The notes beneath the pieces are model-generated. The model ran no database searches. It was not told the DNA's origin and worked only from the letters and a program-made list of their open reading frames with translations. Positions 1-9,055 of a stretch of 54,924 nucleotides of DNA are shown here, in pieces. The stretch is from Bacteroidota bacterium (GTDB lineage Bacteria > Bacteroidota > Bacteroidia > Sphingobacteriales > Sphingobacteriaceae): positions 1 through 54,924 of the forward strand of contig JAJYRG010000007.1 in NCBI GenBank assembly GCA_021794195.1. Direction: 5' to 3'. Positions within the stretch are counted from its first letter, which is position 1; every line of letters starts with the position of its first letter. Position numbers and translations under genes: made by a program.

Positions 1-25
1 TAAATAATAAGTGTCAATTCCTATT

Positions 26-70
26 AAAACAAGGGGGAAGGTTTTTAAAATCCTTCCCCCTTGTTTTTTT
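26..70. terminator. Strong, probably bidirectional intrinsic terminator
   Basis: A perfect 16-bp inverted repeat (AAAACAAGGGGGAAGG at 26-41 and its complement at 52-67) encloses a 10-base loop and runs into a T tract on the + strand. On the - strand the arm is followed by TTTTAATAGG. It lies just past the stop codon of the leftward processing protease and should end that transcript. It probably also ends a rightward gene outside the window. Confidence 0.9.
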
Positions 71-108
71 CTACAATAGAGACTGCTATAGCTAGTATCT
101 TAACATGA

Positions 109-2295
109 TTAATTCTCCACTTGGGCTATTTCTTTCTCTTTGGCTTCATCCGCAATGTAATATGTCATTAAACTCAAACTTTCATCCAATACGAGATCGA
201 AATTTATTTTTGGTTTTGGTTCGCCTTCTTTCCAAAGTGGAAGGTTCCGCAGGGCTAATCCTTTATTGATCCGCTCTCTATTTTTAGTTTGATCTTCTTC
301 CCGTTCTTGTTTGAGTTTCTCTTCATTAAGGGATATTTTTCGAATAGTATCAGAACTGTTAAACCTATCAATATCTTCCAAAAGATATTGATACTCTTCA
401 GAATCATTCATTTTTTTATCATGGACCACTTTTAACTTTTCGATTACGTCAGAAAGGTCAGCATATCTAGTAAAAGATGCAGACTCAATTTGATCCCAAG
501 GAAGCGCTGATGGCTCTGAGCTTTCTCCAAATTTTTCTGCCGAAAATTGTGAAGGGAAGTTAATATCCGGTGTGACACCTTTATGCTGAGTGCTACTCCC
601 TGTCACCCGATAAAATTTACCCATAGTTACATTTATCTGGCCAAACTCAGGAGCTCCCGAAGGCGTATCCGGATCTTTTTTTCCGGACGCTTTCATCAGC
701 AGTCTGCTGCTTGGGCTGATAAATCTTGCCATATCTACTGCATTTTGTACCGTTCCCTTTCCAAATGTTTGAGAACCAAATACGATCCCTCTACCATAGT
801 CTTGGATTGCACCAGCGAATATCTCTGATGCAGATGCCGAAAACCGGTTGATTAATACACCAAGAGGACCTTCCCAAGCCGTTTTTTCAGACGGGTTTTT
901 TTCTATATCAACTCTGTTTTTTATGTCTCTTACCTGTACCACGGGACCCTTATCTATAAATAATCCGGTCAATGCTATTGCTTCTTGCAAAGAACCTCCA
1001 CCATTATTCCGCAAGTCTAAGATTACAGCATCTACTTTTTCTTGTTTTAAGGTATCGAGTATTAACCCCACATCCCGTGTTGTACTTTTATAATTGGGAT
1101 CGTTATTTCGGAGTGCATTAAAATCTATATAAAATTTGGGCAGTTTAATGATTCCCATTTTGTAATCTTTTCCATCGTCCCCTTTAATCGTTTTGATTTC
1201 TTTTCTGGCAGACTCCTCTTCCAGCACAATTTTTTCTCTTTTTAGAGAAACAGTTTTAGGCTGGGCTCCAATTTCTTGGCCTGCCGGTAATATTTTTAAA
1301 CGTACTATTGTACCTTTTGGTCCTTTTATTTTTGCAACTGCAGCGTCCAACCGCCACCCAATGATATCTTCGAACTCACCTTCTTCTTGTGCCACACCTA
1401 TTATCCTATCACCGATTTCCAGGCTTTTATCTTTATAAGCGGGACCGCCTGGAATGACTTCATTGACGGTTACCATTTCATTATCCAATTGCAATCTTGC
1501 ACCGATCCCTTCAAAAGTATTCGACATACTTTCGTTAAAAGCTTGCGCAAAAGACGGGTTGTAATAGGTCGTGTGAGGATCTACCGCATCTGTAAAAGTA
1601 GCCATAATGACTTGGAATGCATCATTGGCATTCGTCTTTTTTGCTTGAGAGATTAAGTTTTTATATCTTTTTCGTAATACTTCACGTGGATCTTTTTTCT
1701 CTTCTCCTTCGGTTGTGCTATCTGCATCTGCAGCAGAAGCTAATTTCAAATTTAAAAGATCATATTTCACACGTTTCCGCCACTGTTCTTTCAACTCTTC
1801 TTTGCTATCAAACCAATCTAATTTTTCCCGGTTACTTGTGTAATATTCATCGGATTCAAATTCGACTTCGTTATCCAACTCTTCTAGTGCATAATTCATG
1901 CTTTCCATATACCGCTTGGTATATAGATTAAACATATAAAAAGGAGCCGAAAGATCTCCGTTTTTGAAATCTTGACTGATATGATTGCGAAATTTCTCCA
2001 TTTCTTCAACATCCTCTTTGAGAAGATATACTTTGCCTTGATCCATAGCTTTCAATAGATTGTCATACACAATGCTTGATAAGCTATCGCTCATAGGGAC
2101 TTTCTTGTAACTATAAGATTCCAAAATATTGGCAACTTCTTTTGCGATCACTTCGTGCTGTGTGCTTGGTACTACTACACTTTCTTCATCGTTTTCTAAA
2201 TTCACCCTTGGTTTAGCACCACAGGCAATAATAGAGACGAAGGAAAGTAAAAGGAAGAGATTTCTAAACATGAATTTTATATTAAGCTGATTCAT
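109..2295 (-). CDS. prc: Carboxy-terminal processing protease (Prc/Tsp type, S41), lipoprotein
   Basis: This 728-residue protein is a tail-specific serine protease that degrades or trims envelope proteins from their C-termini. The N-terminus has a lipoprotein signal ending in a lipobox-like IIAC, so it is probably membrane-anchored in the periplasm. A Tsp-type helical N-terminal region is followed by a PDZ domain (around residues 240-340), then the S41 core. The RFSASASE and TFGKGTVQ motifs give a Ser488/Lys513 dyad with the 25-residue spacing of E. coli Tsp. A charged C-terminal region resembles the DUF3340 extension. A second ATG at residue 9 (2271) would also give a good signal peptide. 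It is monocistronic, bounded by a promoter candidate and a strong terminator. Confidence 0.93.
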   Translation of the reverse strand: MNQLNIKFMFRNLFLLLSFVSIIACGAKPRVNLENDEESVVVPSTQHEVIAKEVANILESYSYKKVPMSDSLSSIVYDNLLKAMDQGKVYLLKEDVEEMEKFRNHISQDFKNGDLSAPFYMFNLYTKRYMESMNYALEELDNEVEFESDEYYTSNREKLDWFDSKEELKEQWRKRVKYDLLNLKLASAADADSTTEGEEKKDPREVLRKRYKNLISQAKKTNANDAFQVIMATFTDAVDPHTTYYNPSFAQAFNESMSNTFEGIGARLQLDNEMVTVNEVIPGGPAYKDKSLEIGDRIIGVAQEEGEFEDIIGWRLDAAVAKIKGPKGTIVRLKILPAGQEIGAQPKTVSLKREKIVLEEESARKEIKTIKGDDGKDYKMGIIKLPKFYIDFNALRNNDPNYKSTTRDVGLILDTLKQEKVDAVILDLRNNGGGSLQEAIALTGLFIDKGPVVQVRDIKNRVDIEKNPSEKTAWEGPLGVLINRFSASASEIFAGAIQDYGRGIVFGSQTFGKGTVQNAVDMARFISPSSRLLMKASGKKDPDTPSGAPEFGQINVTMGKFYRVTGSSTQHKGVTPDINFPSQFSAEKFGESSEPSALPWDQIESASFTRYADLSDVIEKLKVVHDKKMNDSEEYQYLLEDIDRFNSSDTIRKISLNEEKLKQEREEDQTKNRERINKGLALRNLPLWKEGEPKPKINFDLVLDESLSLMTYYIADEAKEKEIAQVEN

Positions 2296-2326
2296 TCGTA
2301 CTTAACCCAAAAAATATATAGTTGAG

Positions 2327-2357
2327 CAAAGATACTCATTTAATCGGTTGATGTAAA
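2327..2357 (-). promoter_or_regulatory. Candidate Bacteroidota promoter for prc
   Basis: On the - strand there is TTTA, a 19-base spacer, and TATCTTTG. The -7 box matches TANNTTTG perfectly and the -33 box (TTTG) has one mismatch. It lies about 30 bases upstream of the prc ATG. Confidence 0.55.
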
Positions 2358-2428
2358 GATAGATGTGAAATTAACTGAAATAATAATATGATTTTTACTT
2401 GATGTATGATTTATTTTTGTGTTTGAAA

Positions 2429-3523
2429 TTAAAAAAGCTGATTTCGTAAATGCCAATAACTTTCCAAATATAACTGTGCTTCACCATATTTTTTTTGCAT
2501 CAGGTAAACCTCTCCTAATTTATCTTGGATGGCCAATTCTAATATCTTATTATCTTCTTCTTTGGCGAGCTTTTCAGCACGAATAAATTCATTTTTGGCT
2601 ACTCCATAGTTTTTTTGATGATATTTTGATATGGCAAGTAGGTATTCTATATTGGCGAGCTTTTCATTTAATTGATGTCGATGCGCTAAATTACGTGCTT
2701 GCAACAAAAACCATTGAGCTTCAGTGTATTTGTTGTCCATTTGATAAATTTGGGCCAGCTTTTTCCAAGCCCATATTTTTCCCTCTATAGACTTACTTTG
2801 ATTAAATAATGGAATTGCTTTTCGGATGATTAAGTGTTCTGCTTGTTTGAAGTTTTTGGCGTGTGCAAGTATTGTCGCTTCTTTTACAATTGTTTGAGCA
2901 TGTTGCGTATTTGTATGGTTTTTGGAAGCCTCAGCTTGGATGGATTTCAAGAAAAATTCTGCCTGGGGTAGATTATTGTTATAGAGATATAAATCAATTA
3001 AATTTAATCGAATACAATGCTGGTCTTTAATTTTTAAAAATGCGGGTGGCTGAGATAAGGCTAAATGCAAAGTTTCAATAGCCTCTTCGTTTTTTTTATT
3101 GATTATATAGGCTTTTGCTTGCTCTACCAGTAGAGGAATATACAAGAGACTGTTGTTACGTATATTAGGTTTAGCTAATATCGTATCCCATTGCTCAAAA
3201 TTATTGACGTCATCGGGAAGAATGGAACGGATTTGTTCTTTATTACCTGGATTACAAAAATCTGATAGAAGTTCTTGGTAATGAAGTTCACGTTCAATAT
3301 TTTCGGTAAATGCAGTTTTTTCTTCATAAGCTTCCACTAAAATTTCCTCTTGGGTCCTTGGCAGGGGTAAGTGGTACACTTTAGGTCCGATTCCGTTGAA
3401 ATCTGTATCGTAATGGGTAACGTATCTTTCTGAGAGCAAAGAATCTTTGTTTTGTGCATGCGCAAAATTCACATAGCTGCAACTGAAAAATATACCAAAA
3501 AAAAATATTAACTTTTTATCCAT
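2429..3523 (-). CDS. Secreted tetratricopeptide-repeat protein, function unknown
   Basis: The protein starts MDKKLIFFFGIFF and has a signal peptide ending near AHAQ, so it is exported. The remainder is alpha-helical with TPR-like repeats, clearest from about residue 120 to the end (for example AKAYIINKKNEEAIETLHLA and the last repeat LGEVYLMQKKYGEAQLYLE). TPR arrays mediate protein contacts. No catalytic domain, histidine kinase or DNA-binding domain follows, although in Bacteroidota such repeats often precede one. The ORF track begins at a TTG at 3544, but that TTG is the last three bases of a promoter-like TAATTTTG. The ATG at 3523 is preferred and gives 364 residues. Confidence 0.75.
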   Translation of the reverse strand: MDKKLIFFFGIFFSCSYVNFAHAQNKDSLLSERYVTHYDTDFNGIGPKVYHLPLPRTQEEILVEAYEEKTAFTENIERELHYQELLSDFCNPGNKEQIRSILPDDVNNFEQWDTILAKPNIRNNSLLYIPLLVEQAKAYIINKKNEEAIETLHLALSQPPAFLKIKDQHCIRLNLIDLYLYNNNLPQAEFFLKSIQAEASKNHTNTQHAQTIVKEATILAHAKNFKQAEHLIIRKAIPLFNQSKSIEGKIWAWKKLAQIYQMDNKYTEAQWFLLQARNLAHRHQLNEKLANIEYLLAISKYHQKNYGVAKNEFIRAEKLAKEEDNKILELAIQDKLGEVYLMQKKYGEAQLYLESYWHLRNQLF

Positions 3524-3541
3524 GCGCTTTTGTGAGTAATT

Positions 3542-3549
3542 CAAAATTA
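3542..3549 (-). promoter_or_regulatory. -7 box (TAATTTTG) upstream of the TPR gene
   Basis: On the - strand TAATTTTG matches TANNTTTG and lies 18 bases upstream of the ATG at 3523. No good TTTG occurs 19-21 bases further upstream, so only half of the promoter is recognisable. It covers the TTG used as a start in the ORF track. Confidence 0.4.
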
Positions 3550-3594
3550 CGTCAGCGTAAAGGTATGTATAAAAACATAAATGAATGAATTGAA

Positions 3595-3625
3595 TTTGAA
3601 GTAGAGTTTGAATTTTTTACTTTTG
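3595..3625 (+). promoter_or_regulatory. Bacteroidota-type promoter of rarA
   Basis: TTTG (3595-3598), a 19-base spacer and TACTTTTG (3618-3625) form a full match to the phylum consensus TTTG-N19-TANNTTTG. Only nine bases separate it from the ATG at 3635, so the transcript would have almost no leader. It overlaps the TTG (3608) that the ORF track uses as start. Confidence 0.75.
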
Positions 3626-3634
3626 TTAACATAT

Positions 3635-4915
3635 ATGGCAAATAAAATACCATTGGCGGAGCGGATGCGCCCGCAAAGCCTTTCTGATTATGTAGGGCAG
3701 AAGCATATCATGGGGGAAGGAGCAGTCTTGAGAAATGCAATTGCTCAAAGTTCCATTCCTTCTATGATTCTTTGGGGACCGCCGGGAGTGGGGAAAACTA
3801 CTTTAGCACTCTTGCTAGCCAAAGAACTAAAACGTACTTTTTTTAATTTGAGCGCGATACAAGCAGGCGTAAAACAGGTTAGGGATGTTTTGACAAAAGC
3901 TCAGGAGCTGAAGGATTTTGGACAAGATCAACCTATTTTATTTATCGATGAGATTCATAGATTTTCAAAGTCACAACAAGACTCTCTCTTGGGCGCAGTA
4001 GAGAAAGGTTTGGTTACGTTAATCGGAGCCACTACCGAAAACCCTTCTTTTGAGGTTATCTCAGCGCTACTTTCCCGCTGTCAGGTATATGTTTTAGAAC
4101 ATCTCACGAAAGAAGAGCTCATTAGTCTGATTCGAAAAACGTTAAAAGAAGATGAAGTTTTTAAAGGAGTGGAAATAGAAGTAGAGGAATATGAGGCTAT
4201 GCTAAGATACTCTGGCGGAGATGCGCGGAAATTATTGAATGTGTTTGAGTTAGCAGCTACGAGTGCCATTCAGCAAAAGAAAAAAATCACGAATGCTTTT
4301 GTCATGACCCTTGTACAGCAAAATCCAGCTGTTTATGATAAAACAGGCGAACAACATTATGATATTATTTCGGCATTTATTAAATCCATTCGAGGCAGTG
4401 ACCCAAATGCCGCCGTATATTGGTTGGCGAGAATGATAGAAGGAGGTGAAAACCCATCGTTTATTGCCCGGCGTTTATTGATTTTAGCATCAGAAGACAT
4501 AGGAAATGCAAACCCAAATGCTTTGCTTTTGGCAAATAATTGTTTTCAAGCTGTAAATGTTATTGGTTGGCCGGAATCCCGTATCATCTTATCCCAAACA
4601 GTGACGTATATGGCAAGCTCGGCTAAGAGTAATGCTTCTTACGAAGCTATCAATAAGGCACAAAGTGTAGTGCGCAAAACAGGAGACTTACCCGTTCCTT
4701 TGCATTTGCGAAATGCGCCTACCAAGCTGATGAAAGAGTTAGATTACGGTAAAGAATATAAATATAGCCACAGCTATCCTGATAATTTTGTAGAACAAGA
4801 ATATATGCCTGACGCCCTTTCTAACAAGAAGTTGTATGATCCGGGGTTAAACCCAGCCGAGGAAAAATTAAGAAAACAATTAAAGGCAAAATGGAAGTCT
4901 AAATACGGTTATTAA
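3635..4915 (+). CDS. rarA: Replication-associated recombination protein A (RarA/MgsA), AAA+ ATPase
   Basis: RarA is a clamp-loader-like AAA+ ATPase that acts at stalled replication forks. The start MANKIPLAERMRPQSL is typical of the family. Walker A GPPGVGKTT is at residues 48-56, Walker B ILFIDEIHR lies about 55 residues later, and a sensor-like GATTENPSFEV follows. The C-terminal part (SIRGSDPNAAVYWLARM) is the MgsA tetramerisation region. The product is 426 residues, close to family length. I reject the TTG start at 3608 because it lies between the two boxes of the promoter. The downstream exonuclease begins 37 bases after the stop, so the two are likely co-transcribed. Confidence 0.95.
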   Translation: MANKIPLAERMRPQSLSDYVGQKHIMGEGAVLRNAIAQSSIPSMILWGPPGVGKTTLALLLAKELKRTFFNLSAIQAGVKQVRDVLTKAQELKDFGQDQPILFIDEIHRFSKSQQDSLLGAVEKGLVTLIGATTENPSFEVISALLSRCQVYVLEHLTKEELISLIRKTLKEDEVFKGVEIEVEEYEAMLRYSGGDARKLLNVFELAATSAIQQKKKITNAFVMTLVQQNPAVYDKTGEQHYDIISAFIKSIRGSDPNAAVYWLARMIEGGENPSFIARRLLILASEDIGNANPNALLLANNCFQAVNVIGWPESRIILSQTVTYMASSAKSNASYEAINKAQSVVRKTGDLPVPLHLRNAPTKLMKELDYGKEYKYSHSYPDNFVEQEYMPDALSNKKLYDPGLNPAEEKLRKQLKAKWKSKYGY

Positions 4916-4952
4916 GTTATCTCTGTCAAAACCTGTATATTTGTTTTCAACA

Positions 4953-5489
4953 ATGGATAGCTTTACCGCCATAGATTTTGAATTAGCCAATGCTGATTAC
5001 AATAGCGTTTGTGCAGTGGGCATTGTCTGTGTAGAAGAAGGGGAGATTGTGAAAGAGTTTTACAGTTTGGTACGCCCCCCCAATAATCAGTATATGTGGC
5101 AGGCGACGCGCGTGCACGGCATAAAGCCTAAACATACCGCTGAAGCTCCTTCGTTTGACATCATTTATAAACAAATCGCTCCTTTATTACGTTGCAGAAC
5201 TATAGTTGCCCACAATGAGCGGTTTGATCGGTCTGTTTTACAAACGACGATGCGTCATTATAATTTAGCGTATTCAGAATTAGGCTTGTCGTCGAAATGG
5301 ATTTGTACGAGTGAACTCTATAAAACAAAAGGGTTTGTCAAAACGAAGCTAAATATCTGCTGTAAAATAATGGGGATAAGCTTAAATCATCACGACGCAC
5401 TCTCGGATGCAAGAGCTTGTGCACTATTATATATGCAGAGAGAAAAAGCGAAAGATAAACGTGCGGAGGCCATAAAATCTGCTTTGTAA
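4953..5489 (+). CDS. DEDDh 3'-5' exonuclease (DnaQ/epsilon-like fold)
   Basis: This small exonuclease of about 178 residues has the four DEDDh elements: FTAIDFELA (Exo I, D and E), a middle region with the conserved VAHNERFD (Exo II), and HHDALSDARA (Exo III, His and Asp). It resembles the epsilon proofreading fold and the stand-alone family-X-like exonucleases, and should degrade single-stranded 3' ends. It lacks a BRCT or polymerase domain. The ATG at 4953 is preferred over the TTG at 4941, which lies in a TATATTTG -7-like sequence (4936-4943). That box lacks a clear -33 partner. The gene lies between rarA and the sugar-nucleotide genes. Confidence 0.85.
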   Translation: MDSFTAIDFELANADYNSVCAVGIVCVEEGEIVKEFYSLVRPPNNQYMWQATRVHGIKPKHTAEAPSFDIIYKQIAPLLRCRTIVAHNERFDRSVLQTTMRHYNLAYSELGLSSKWICTSELYKTKGFVKTKLNICCKIMGISLNHHDALSDARACALLYMQREKAKDKRAEAIKSAL

Positions 5490-5514
5490 ATGTGTTTTTT
5501 AATTCAAAGAAAAA

Positions 5515-6504
5515 ATGTCTAAAATCGTAAATGTAATATTGTCCGGTGGATTCGGCTCAAGATTATGGCCGCTCTCCCGAAAGGCAAAGCCTAAACAATA
5601 TCTTCCTTTGTTCGGGGGCAAGTCGTTGTTTGAGCAGACACTTGATCGTAATTTGAAAATTGCTGATTCTGCACTGTTAATTGGCAGTGTCGAAAATATA
5701 ACATTGGCAAAAGAGGTTTTTGATGATTTAACCTATCAGAGCATCGTAGAATCTGTGCCAAGAAACACAGCGGCGGCTATCGCATTTGCTGCATTTGCTG
5801 CTGCTCCAAAGGATATATTAATTGTCACACCTTCGGATCATTTGGTGGATCAAGAAGAACGTTATGAAGAAGCAGTAAAAAAAGGAATACAATTTGCTCG
5901 GGAAGGGTATATAGTTACTTTTGGTATTCAGCCTACTTATCCGGAAACAGGATATGGGTATATTGAACATCAAGGAAGTGATGTGTTGTCATTTAGGGAA
6001 AAACCGAATGCTGGGATCGCAAAAAAGTTTTTGGAAAAAGGAGGTTTTTTATGGAATTCCGGTATTTTTTGTTTTCAAGCAAAAGTGTTTTTGGAAGAAT
6101 TGAAAAAATATGCTCCTGAAGTTTATTCTCATGCTGCAAAAGCTTACGAAAATCGTGATGGAAATGTGATATCCGAAGAATTGAGTGTAAAGATTCCGTC
6201 CATTAGTGTGGATTATGCTGTCATGGAAAAAAGCAAAAAGATTAAGGTTGTGCCTTCTTTTTATGATTGGTCAGATATGGGTTCTTTTGAAGCTTTATAT
6301 ACTTACTTATCAGACAAAGGGCATGAAGTAGATGAAAATGGCAATATGTATATTGGGAAAGAAAAATTCCATCGTTTCTTAGGACTTAAAAATACCATTT
6401 TAGTGGAGACAGATGATGCGATTCTTGTTTTAAATAAAGAGATGTCACAAAATGTGAAAGAAGTATATGAAGAGGTAGTAAAGAAATACCCCAGATTTGC
6501 TTAA
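5515..6504 (+). CDS. manC: Mannose-1-phosphate guanylyltransferase (GDP-mannose pyrophosphorylase)
   Basis: The enzyme makes GDP-mannose from GTP and mannose-1-phosphate. The pyrophosphorylase signature is at the N-terminus (LSGGFGSRLWPLSRKAKPKQ), and typical downstream motifs are SVPRNTAAAIAFAA, TPSDHLV, FREKP, LWNSGIFCF and VDYAVMEKS. At 329 residues it is the short, single-function form without the C-terminal phosphomannose isomerase cupin of long ManC proteins. It begins 25 bases after the exonuclease gene and is followed closely by rfbB. GDP-mannose and dTDP-rhamnose are therefore probably made together for surface polysaccharide or glycoprotein decoration. Confidence 0.93.
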   Translation: MSKIVNVILSGGFGSRLWPLSRKAKPKQYLPLFGGKSLFEQTLDRNLKIADSALLIGSVENITLAKEVFDDLTYQSIVESVPRNTAAAIAFAAFAAAPKDILIVTPSDHLVDQEERYEEAVKKGIQFAREGYIVTFGIQPTYPETGYGYIEHQGSDVLSFREKPNAGIAKKFLEKGGFLWNSGIFCFQAKVFLEELKKYAPEVYSHAAKAYENRDGNVISEELSVKIPSISVDYAVMEKSKKIKVVPSFYDWSDMGSFEALYTYLSDKGHEVDENGNMYIGKEKFHRFLGLKNTILVETDDAILVLNKEMSQNVKEVYEEVVKKYPRFA

Positions 6505-6531
6505 TGAATTGATAATTATAAAAATAAAAGG

Positions 6532-7584
6532 ATGAAGAAAACGGTTTTAATTACCGGAGGTGCGGGGTTTATTGGATGTCACGTGGTGAAAAGATTTGTG
6601 AGGCAATACCCGGATTATACGATTATTAATGCGGATTCTTTGACATATGCTGGTAACTTGGAGAATTTGCGTGATGTCGAAAATATTTCCAATTACATTT
6701 TTGAAAAGGTAGACATTAGTGATGAGAAAGCTGTACAGACACTATTTCAAAAATACCAACCGGAAGGCGTTATTCATTTGGCTGCCGAATCTCATGTAGA
6801 CCGCTCTATTACAGATCCCTTGGCTTTTGTGAAAACAAATGTGTTAGGGACTGTTAATTTATTAAATGAAGCTAAAAAATGTTGGGGTACGGACTTTTCG
6901 AATAAAATATTCCACCATGTTTCTACCGATGAAGTGTATGGAGCTTTAGGAGATACAGGTTTGTTTACTGAAACAACGGCTTATGATCCACATTCGCCAT
7001 ATTCTGCGTCCAAAGCTTCTTCAGATCATTTTGTCCGAGCGTATGCAGATACATACGGCTTGCCTGTCGTTTTATCCAATTGTTCTAATAACTACGGCCC
7101 CAATCAATTTCCTGAAAAACTTATCCCCCTCTGTATTTTAAATATTTTGGAAGGTAAACCTTTGCCGATTTATGGAGATGGAAAATACACACGGGATTGG
7201 CTGTATGTCATTGATCACGCCGAAGCGATAGATATAATTTTCCATAAAGGAAAGCATCGGGAAAGCTATAATGTAGGTGGTTTTAATGAGTGGAAAAATA
7301 TTGATTTGGTACATGAACTTTGTGATCAGATGGATCTGAAGTTAAAAAGAGAAGCTGGGGACTCCCGCAAATTAATCACTTTTGTGAAAGATAGACCTGG
7401 ACATGACCTGAGATATGCCATTGATGCCCGGAAACTTGAAAAAGAATTGGCTTGGCGGCCCAGCCTAACATTTGAAGAAGGTTTGTCGAAAACCATAGAT
7501 TGGTACTTGGAAAATCAAAAATGGCTGAGGAATGTAGCTTCGGGAGCATACCGCGATTACTATGACAATCAATATAATCAATAA
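6532..7584 (+). CDS. rfbB: dTDP-glucose 4,6-dehydratase
   Basis: This is the second step of dTDP-L-rhamnose synthesis, converting dTDP-glucose to dTDP-4-keto-6-deoxyglucose with bound NAD+. It is an extended SDR of 350 residues. The NAD-binding motif GGAGFIGCHV is at residues 8-17, followed by AAESHVDRSI, the catalytic STDEVYGAL, and the YSASKASSDH motif (YxxxK). NNYGPNQFPEKLIPL and GDGKYTRDWLYV are also characteristic. It lies six bases upstream of rfbC, so the genes are surely co-transcribed. Confidence 0.96.
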   Translation: MKKTVLITGGAGFIGCHVVKRFVRQYPDYTIINADSLTYAGNLENLRDVENISNYIFEKVDISDEKAVQTLFQKYQPEGVIHLAAESHVDRSITDPLAFVKTNVLGTVNLLNEAKKCWGTDFSNKIFHHVSTDEVYGALGDTGLFTETTAYDPHSPYSASKASSDHFVRAYADTYGLPVVLSNCSNNYGPNQFPEKLIPLCILNILEGKPLPIYGDGKYTRDWLYVIDHAEAIDIIFHKGKHRESYNVGGFNEWKNIDLVHELCDQMDLKLKREAGDSRKLITFVKDRPGHDLRYAIDARKLEKELAWRPSLTFEEGLSKTIDWYLENQKWLRNVASGAYRDYYDNQYNQ

Positions 7585-7590
7585 TACAGG

Positions 7591-8133
7591 ATGAAAATAA
7601 AAGAAACACATATAAAGGACTGCTTTGTACTCGAGCCGACAGTTTTTGAAGATGATAGAGGGTATTTCTTTGAAAGTTTTAATCAGAAGGTTTTTGAAGA
7701 ACTGAGTGGTCAAAGAGTTTCTTTTGTACAAGACAATCAGTCCTTTTCAAGTAAAGGTGTATTGAGAGGTTTGCATGCACAGGCTGGGGATTATGCACAA
7801 GCGAAGTTGGTGCGGGTGCTCAAAGGGAAAGTCCTTGATGTGGCTGTAGATGCCCGGAAAGACTCGGCTACTTTTGGTCAGCATTTTTCGATTATTCTTT
7901 CGGATAAGAACCGGAAACAACTTTTTATACCGAGAGGTTTTTATCATGGTTTTGTTGTTTTATCTGAAACTGCGGAGTTTTTTTATAAATGCGATAATTT
8001 ATATCATAAAGAAAGCGAAAGAGGGGTTATCTATAACGATCCACAATTGGCAATTGATTGGAAAGTGCCCGAACAGGAACTTGTTTTATCTGAAAAGGAC
8101 AAAGAGCTTCCCCCTTTTCGGGAATTAGTTTAA
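7591..8133 (+). CDS. rfbC: dTDP-4-dehydrorhamnose 3,5-epimerase
   Basis: This cupin-fold epimerase catalyses the third step of the dTDP-rhamnose pathway. The 180-residue length is standard. Conserved motifs are FEDDRGYFFESF, QDNQSFSSKGVLRGLH (with the catalytic His), the basic strand AKLVRVLKGKVLDVAVD, FIPRGFYHGFVVLS and the Tyr-bearing FYKCDNLYH. It sits between rfbB and rfbD with gaps of 6 and 22 bases. Confidence 0.96.
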   Translation: MKIKETHIKDCFVLEPTVFEDDRGYFFESFNQKVFEELSGQRVSFVQDNQSFSSKGVLRGLHAQAGDYAQAKLVRVLKGKVLDVAVDARKDSATFGQHFSIILSDKNRKQLFIPRGFYHGFVVLSETAEFFYKCDNLYHKESERGVIYNDPQLAIDWKVPEQELVLSEKDKELPPFRELV

Positions 8134-8155
8134 CTTTTACGTTAAGTATTTTATC

Positions 8156-9022
8156 ATGAAACGAATTGTAGTGACCGGAAAGAACGGTCAGTTGGCGTCA
8201 GAGCTTCGTATAATATTAAAAAAAGAAGAAAATTTTGAATGTTTCTTCTTAGGAAGAAACGAATTTCCTTTGGAAGAAACGAAGATACTTCATGATGTAC
8301 TAGGAATGTATCAGCCGGATATTATTATTCATACTGCGGCTTATACGGCAGTCGATCAGGCCGAAGAGGAGCTGGACGCTGTAAATACCATTAACCATTT
8401 GGCGTCCGAACAAATAGCAGAATATTGCACTTTACATAATGTGAAACTCATATATATATCCACCGATTATGTATTTGATGGAACATCGGAAGTCCCTCTC
8501 ACAGAAAACATCAAAACACATCCTATTAACGCATACGGGCATTCAAAGCATAGAGGAGAAATAGCCGTACGGCATTTTGCACCGAGGGCGATAATCCTCC
8601 GCACATCTTGGGTGTACTCGTCATTTGGCAACAATTTTGTCAAAACAATGCTGCACTTGATGGAAGAGAAAAAGAAGTTACAAGTAGTAGCTGATCAATG
8701 GGGCTTGCCCACTTATGCAAGAGATTTGGCACAAGCGATCTCTATCATTTTGAAAGCAGATAAATGGATGCCGGGTATATACCACTATGCAAATAGGGGG
8801 GAGGGGATAACTTGGTTTGATTTTGCCAGCGCTATCCGGGATATAACTAAAAAAGAAGTGCAGATCTTGCCTATTACTACAGAAGAGTTTGTAAGGCCTG
8901 CAAACAGGCCGAAGTATTCGGTATTGGATTCGAGTAAAATACAAAAGACTTTTAATTTTGAGATTCCAAGTTGGCAAAAGAGCTTGGAAGAGATGTTAAC
9001 GTTATTAAAAACAACAAATTAA
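8156..9022 (+). CDS. rfbD: dTDP-4-dehydrorhamnose reductase
   Basis: The enzyme carries out the final reduction to dTDP-L-rhamnose using NAD(P)H. It is an SDR of 288 residues. It has the N-terminal nucleotide-binding motif GKNGQLASEL, IIIHTAAYTAVDQAE, STDYVFDG, the catalytic YGHSKHRGE (YxxxK), and the C-terminal RPANRPKYSVLDSSK, which is diagnostic for RfbD. The fourth gene of the run, rfbA, starts 33 bases downstream. Confidence 0.95.
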   Translation: MKRIVVTGKNGQLASELRIILKKEENFECFFLGRNEFPLEETKILHDVLGMYQPDIIIHTAAYTAVDQAEEELDAVNTINHLASEQIAEYCTLHNVKLIYISTDYVFDGTSEVPLTENIKTHPINAYGHSKHRGEIAVRHFAPRAIILRTSWVYSSFGNNFVKTMLHLMEEKKKLQVVADQWGLPTYARDLAQAISIILKADKWMPGIYHYANRGEGITWFDFASAIRDITKKEVQILPITTEEFVRPANRPKYSVLDSSKIQKTFNFEIPSWQKSLEEMLTLLKTTN

Positions 9023-9055
9023 TAGACTTTTATAGATTTAAGAAAGATATAATAT

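Noticed and set aside
3608-3634. Upstream TTG start of rarA
   Set aside because: It lies between the two boxes of a full-consensus promoter. The ATG at 3635 gives the family N-terminus.
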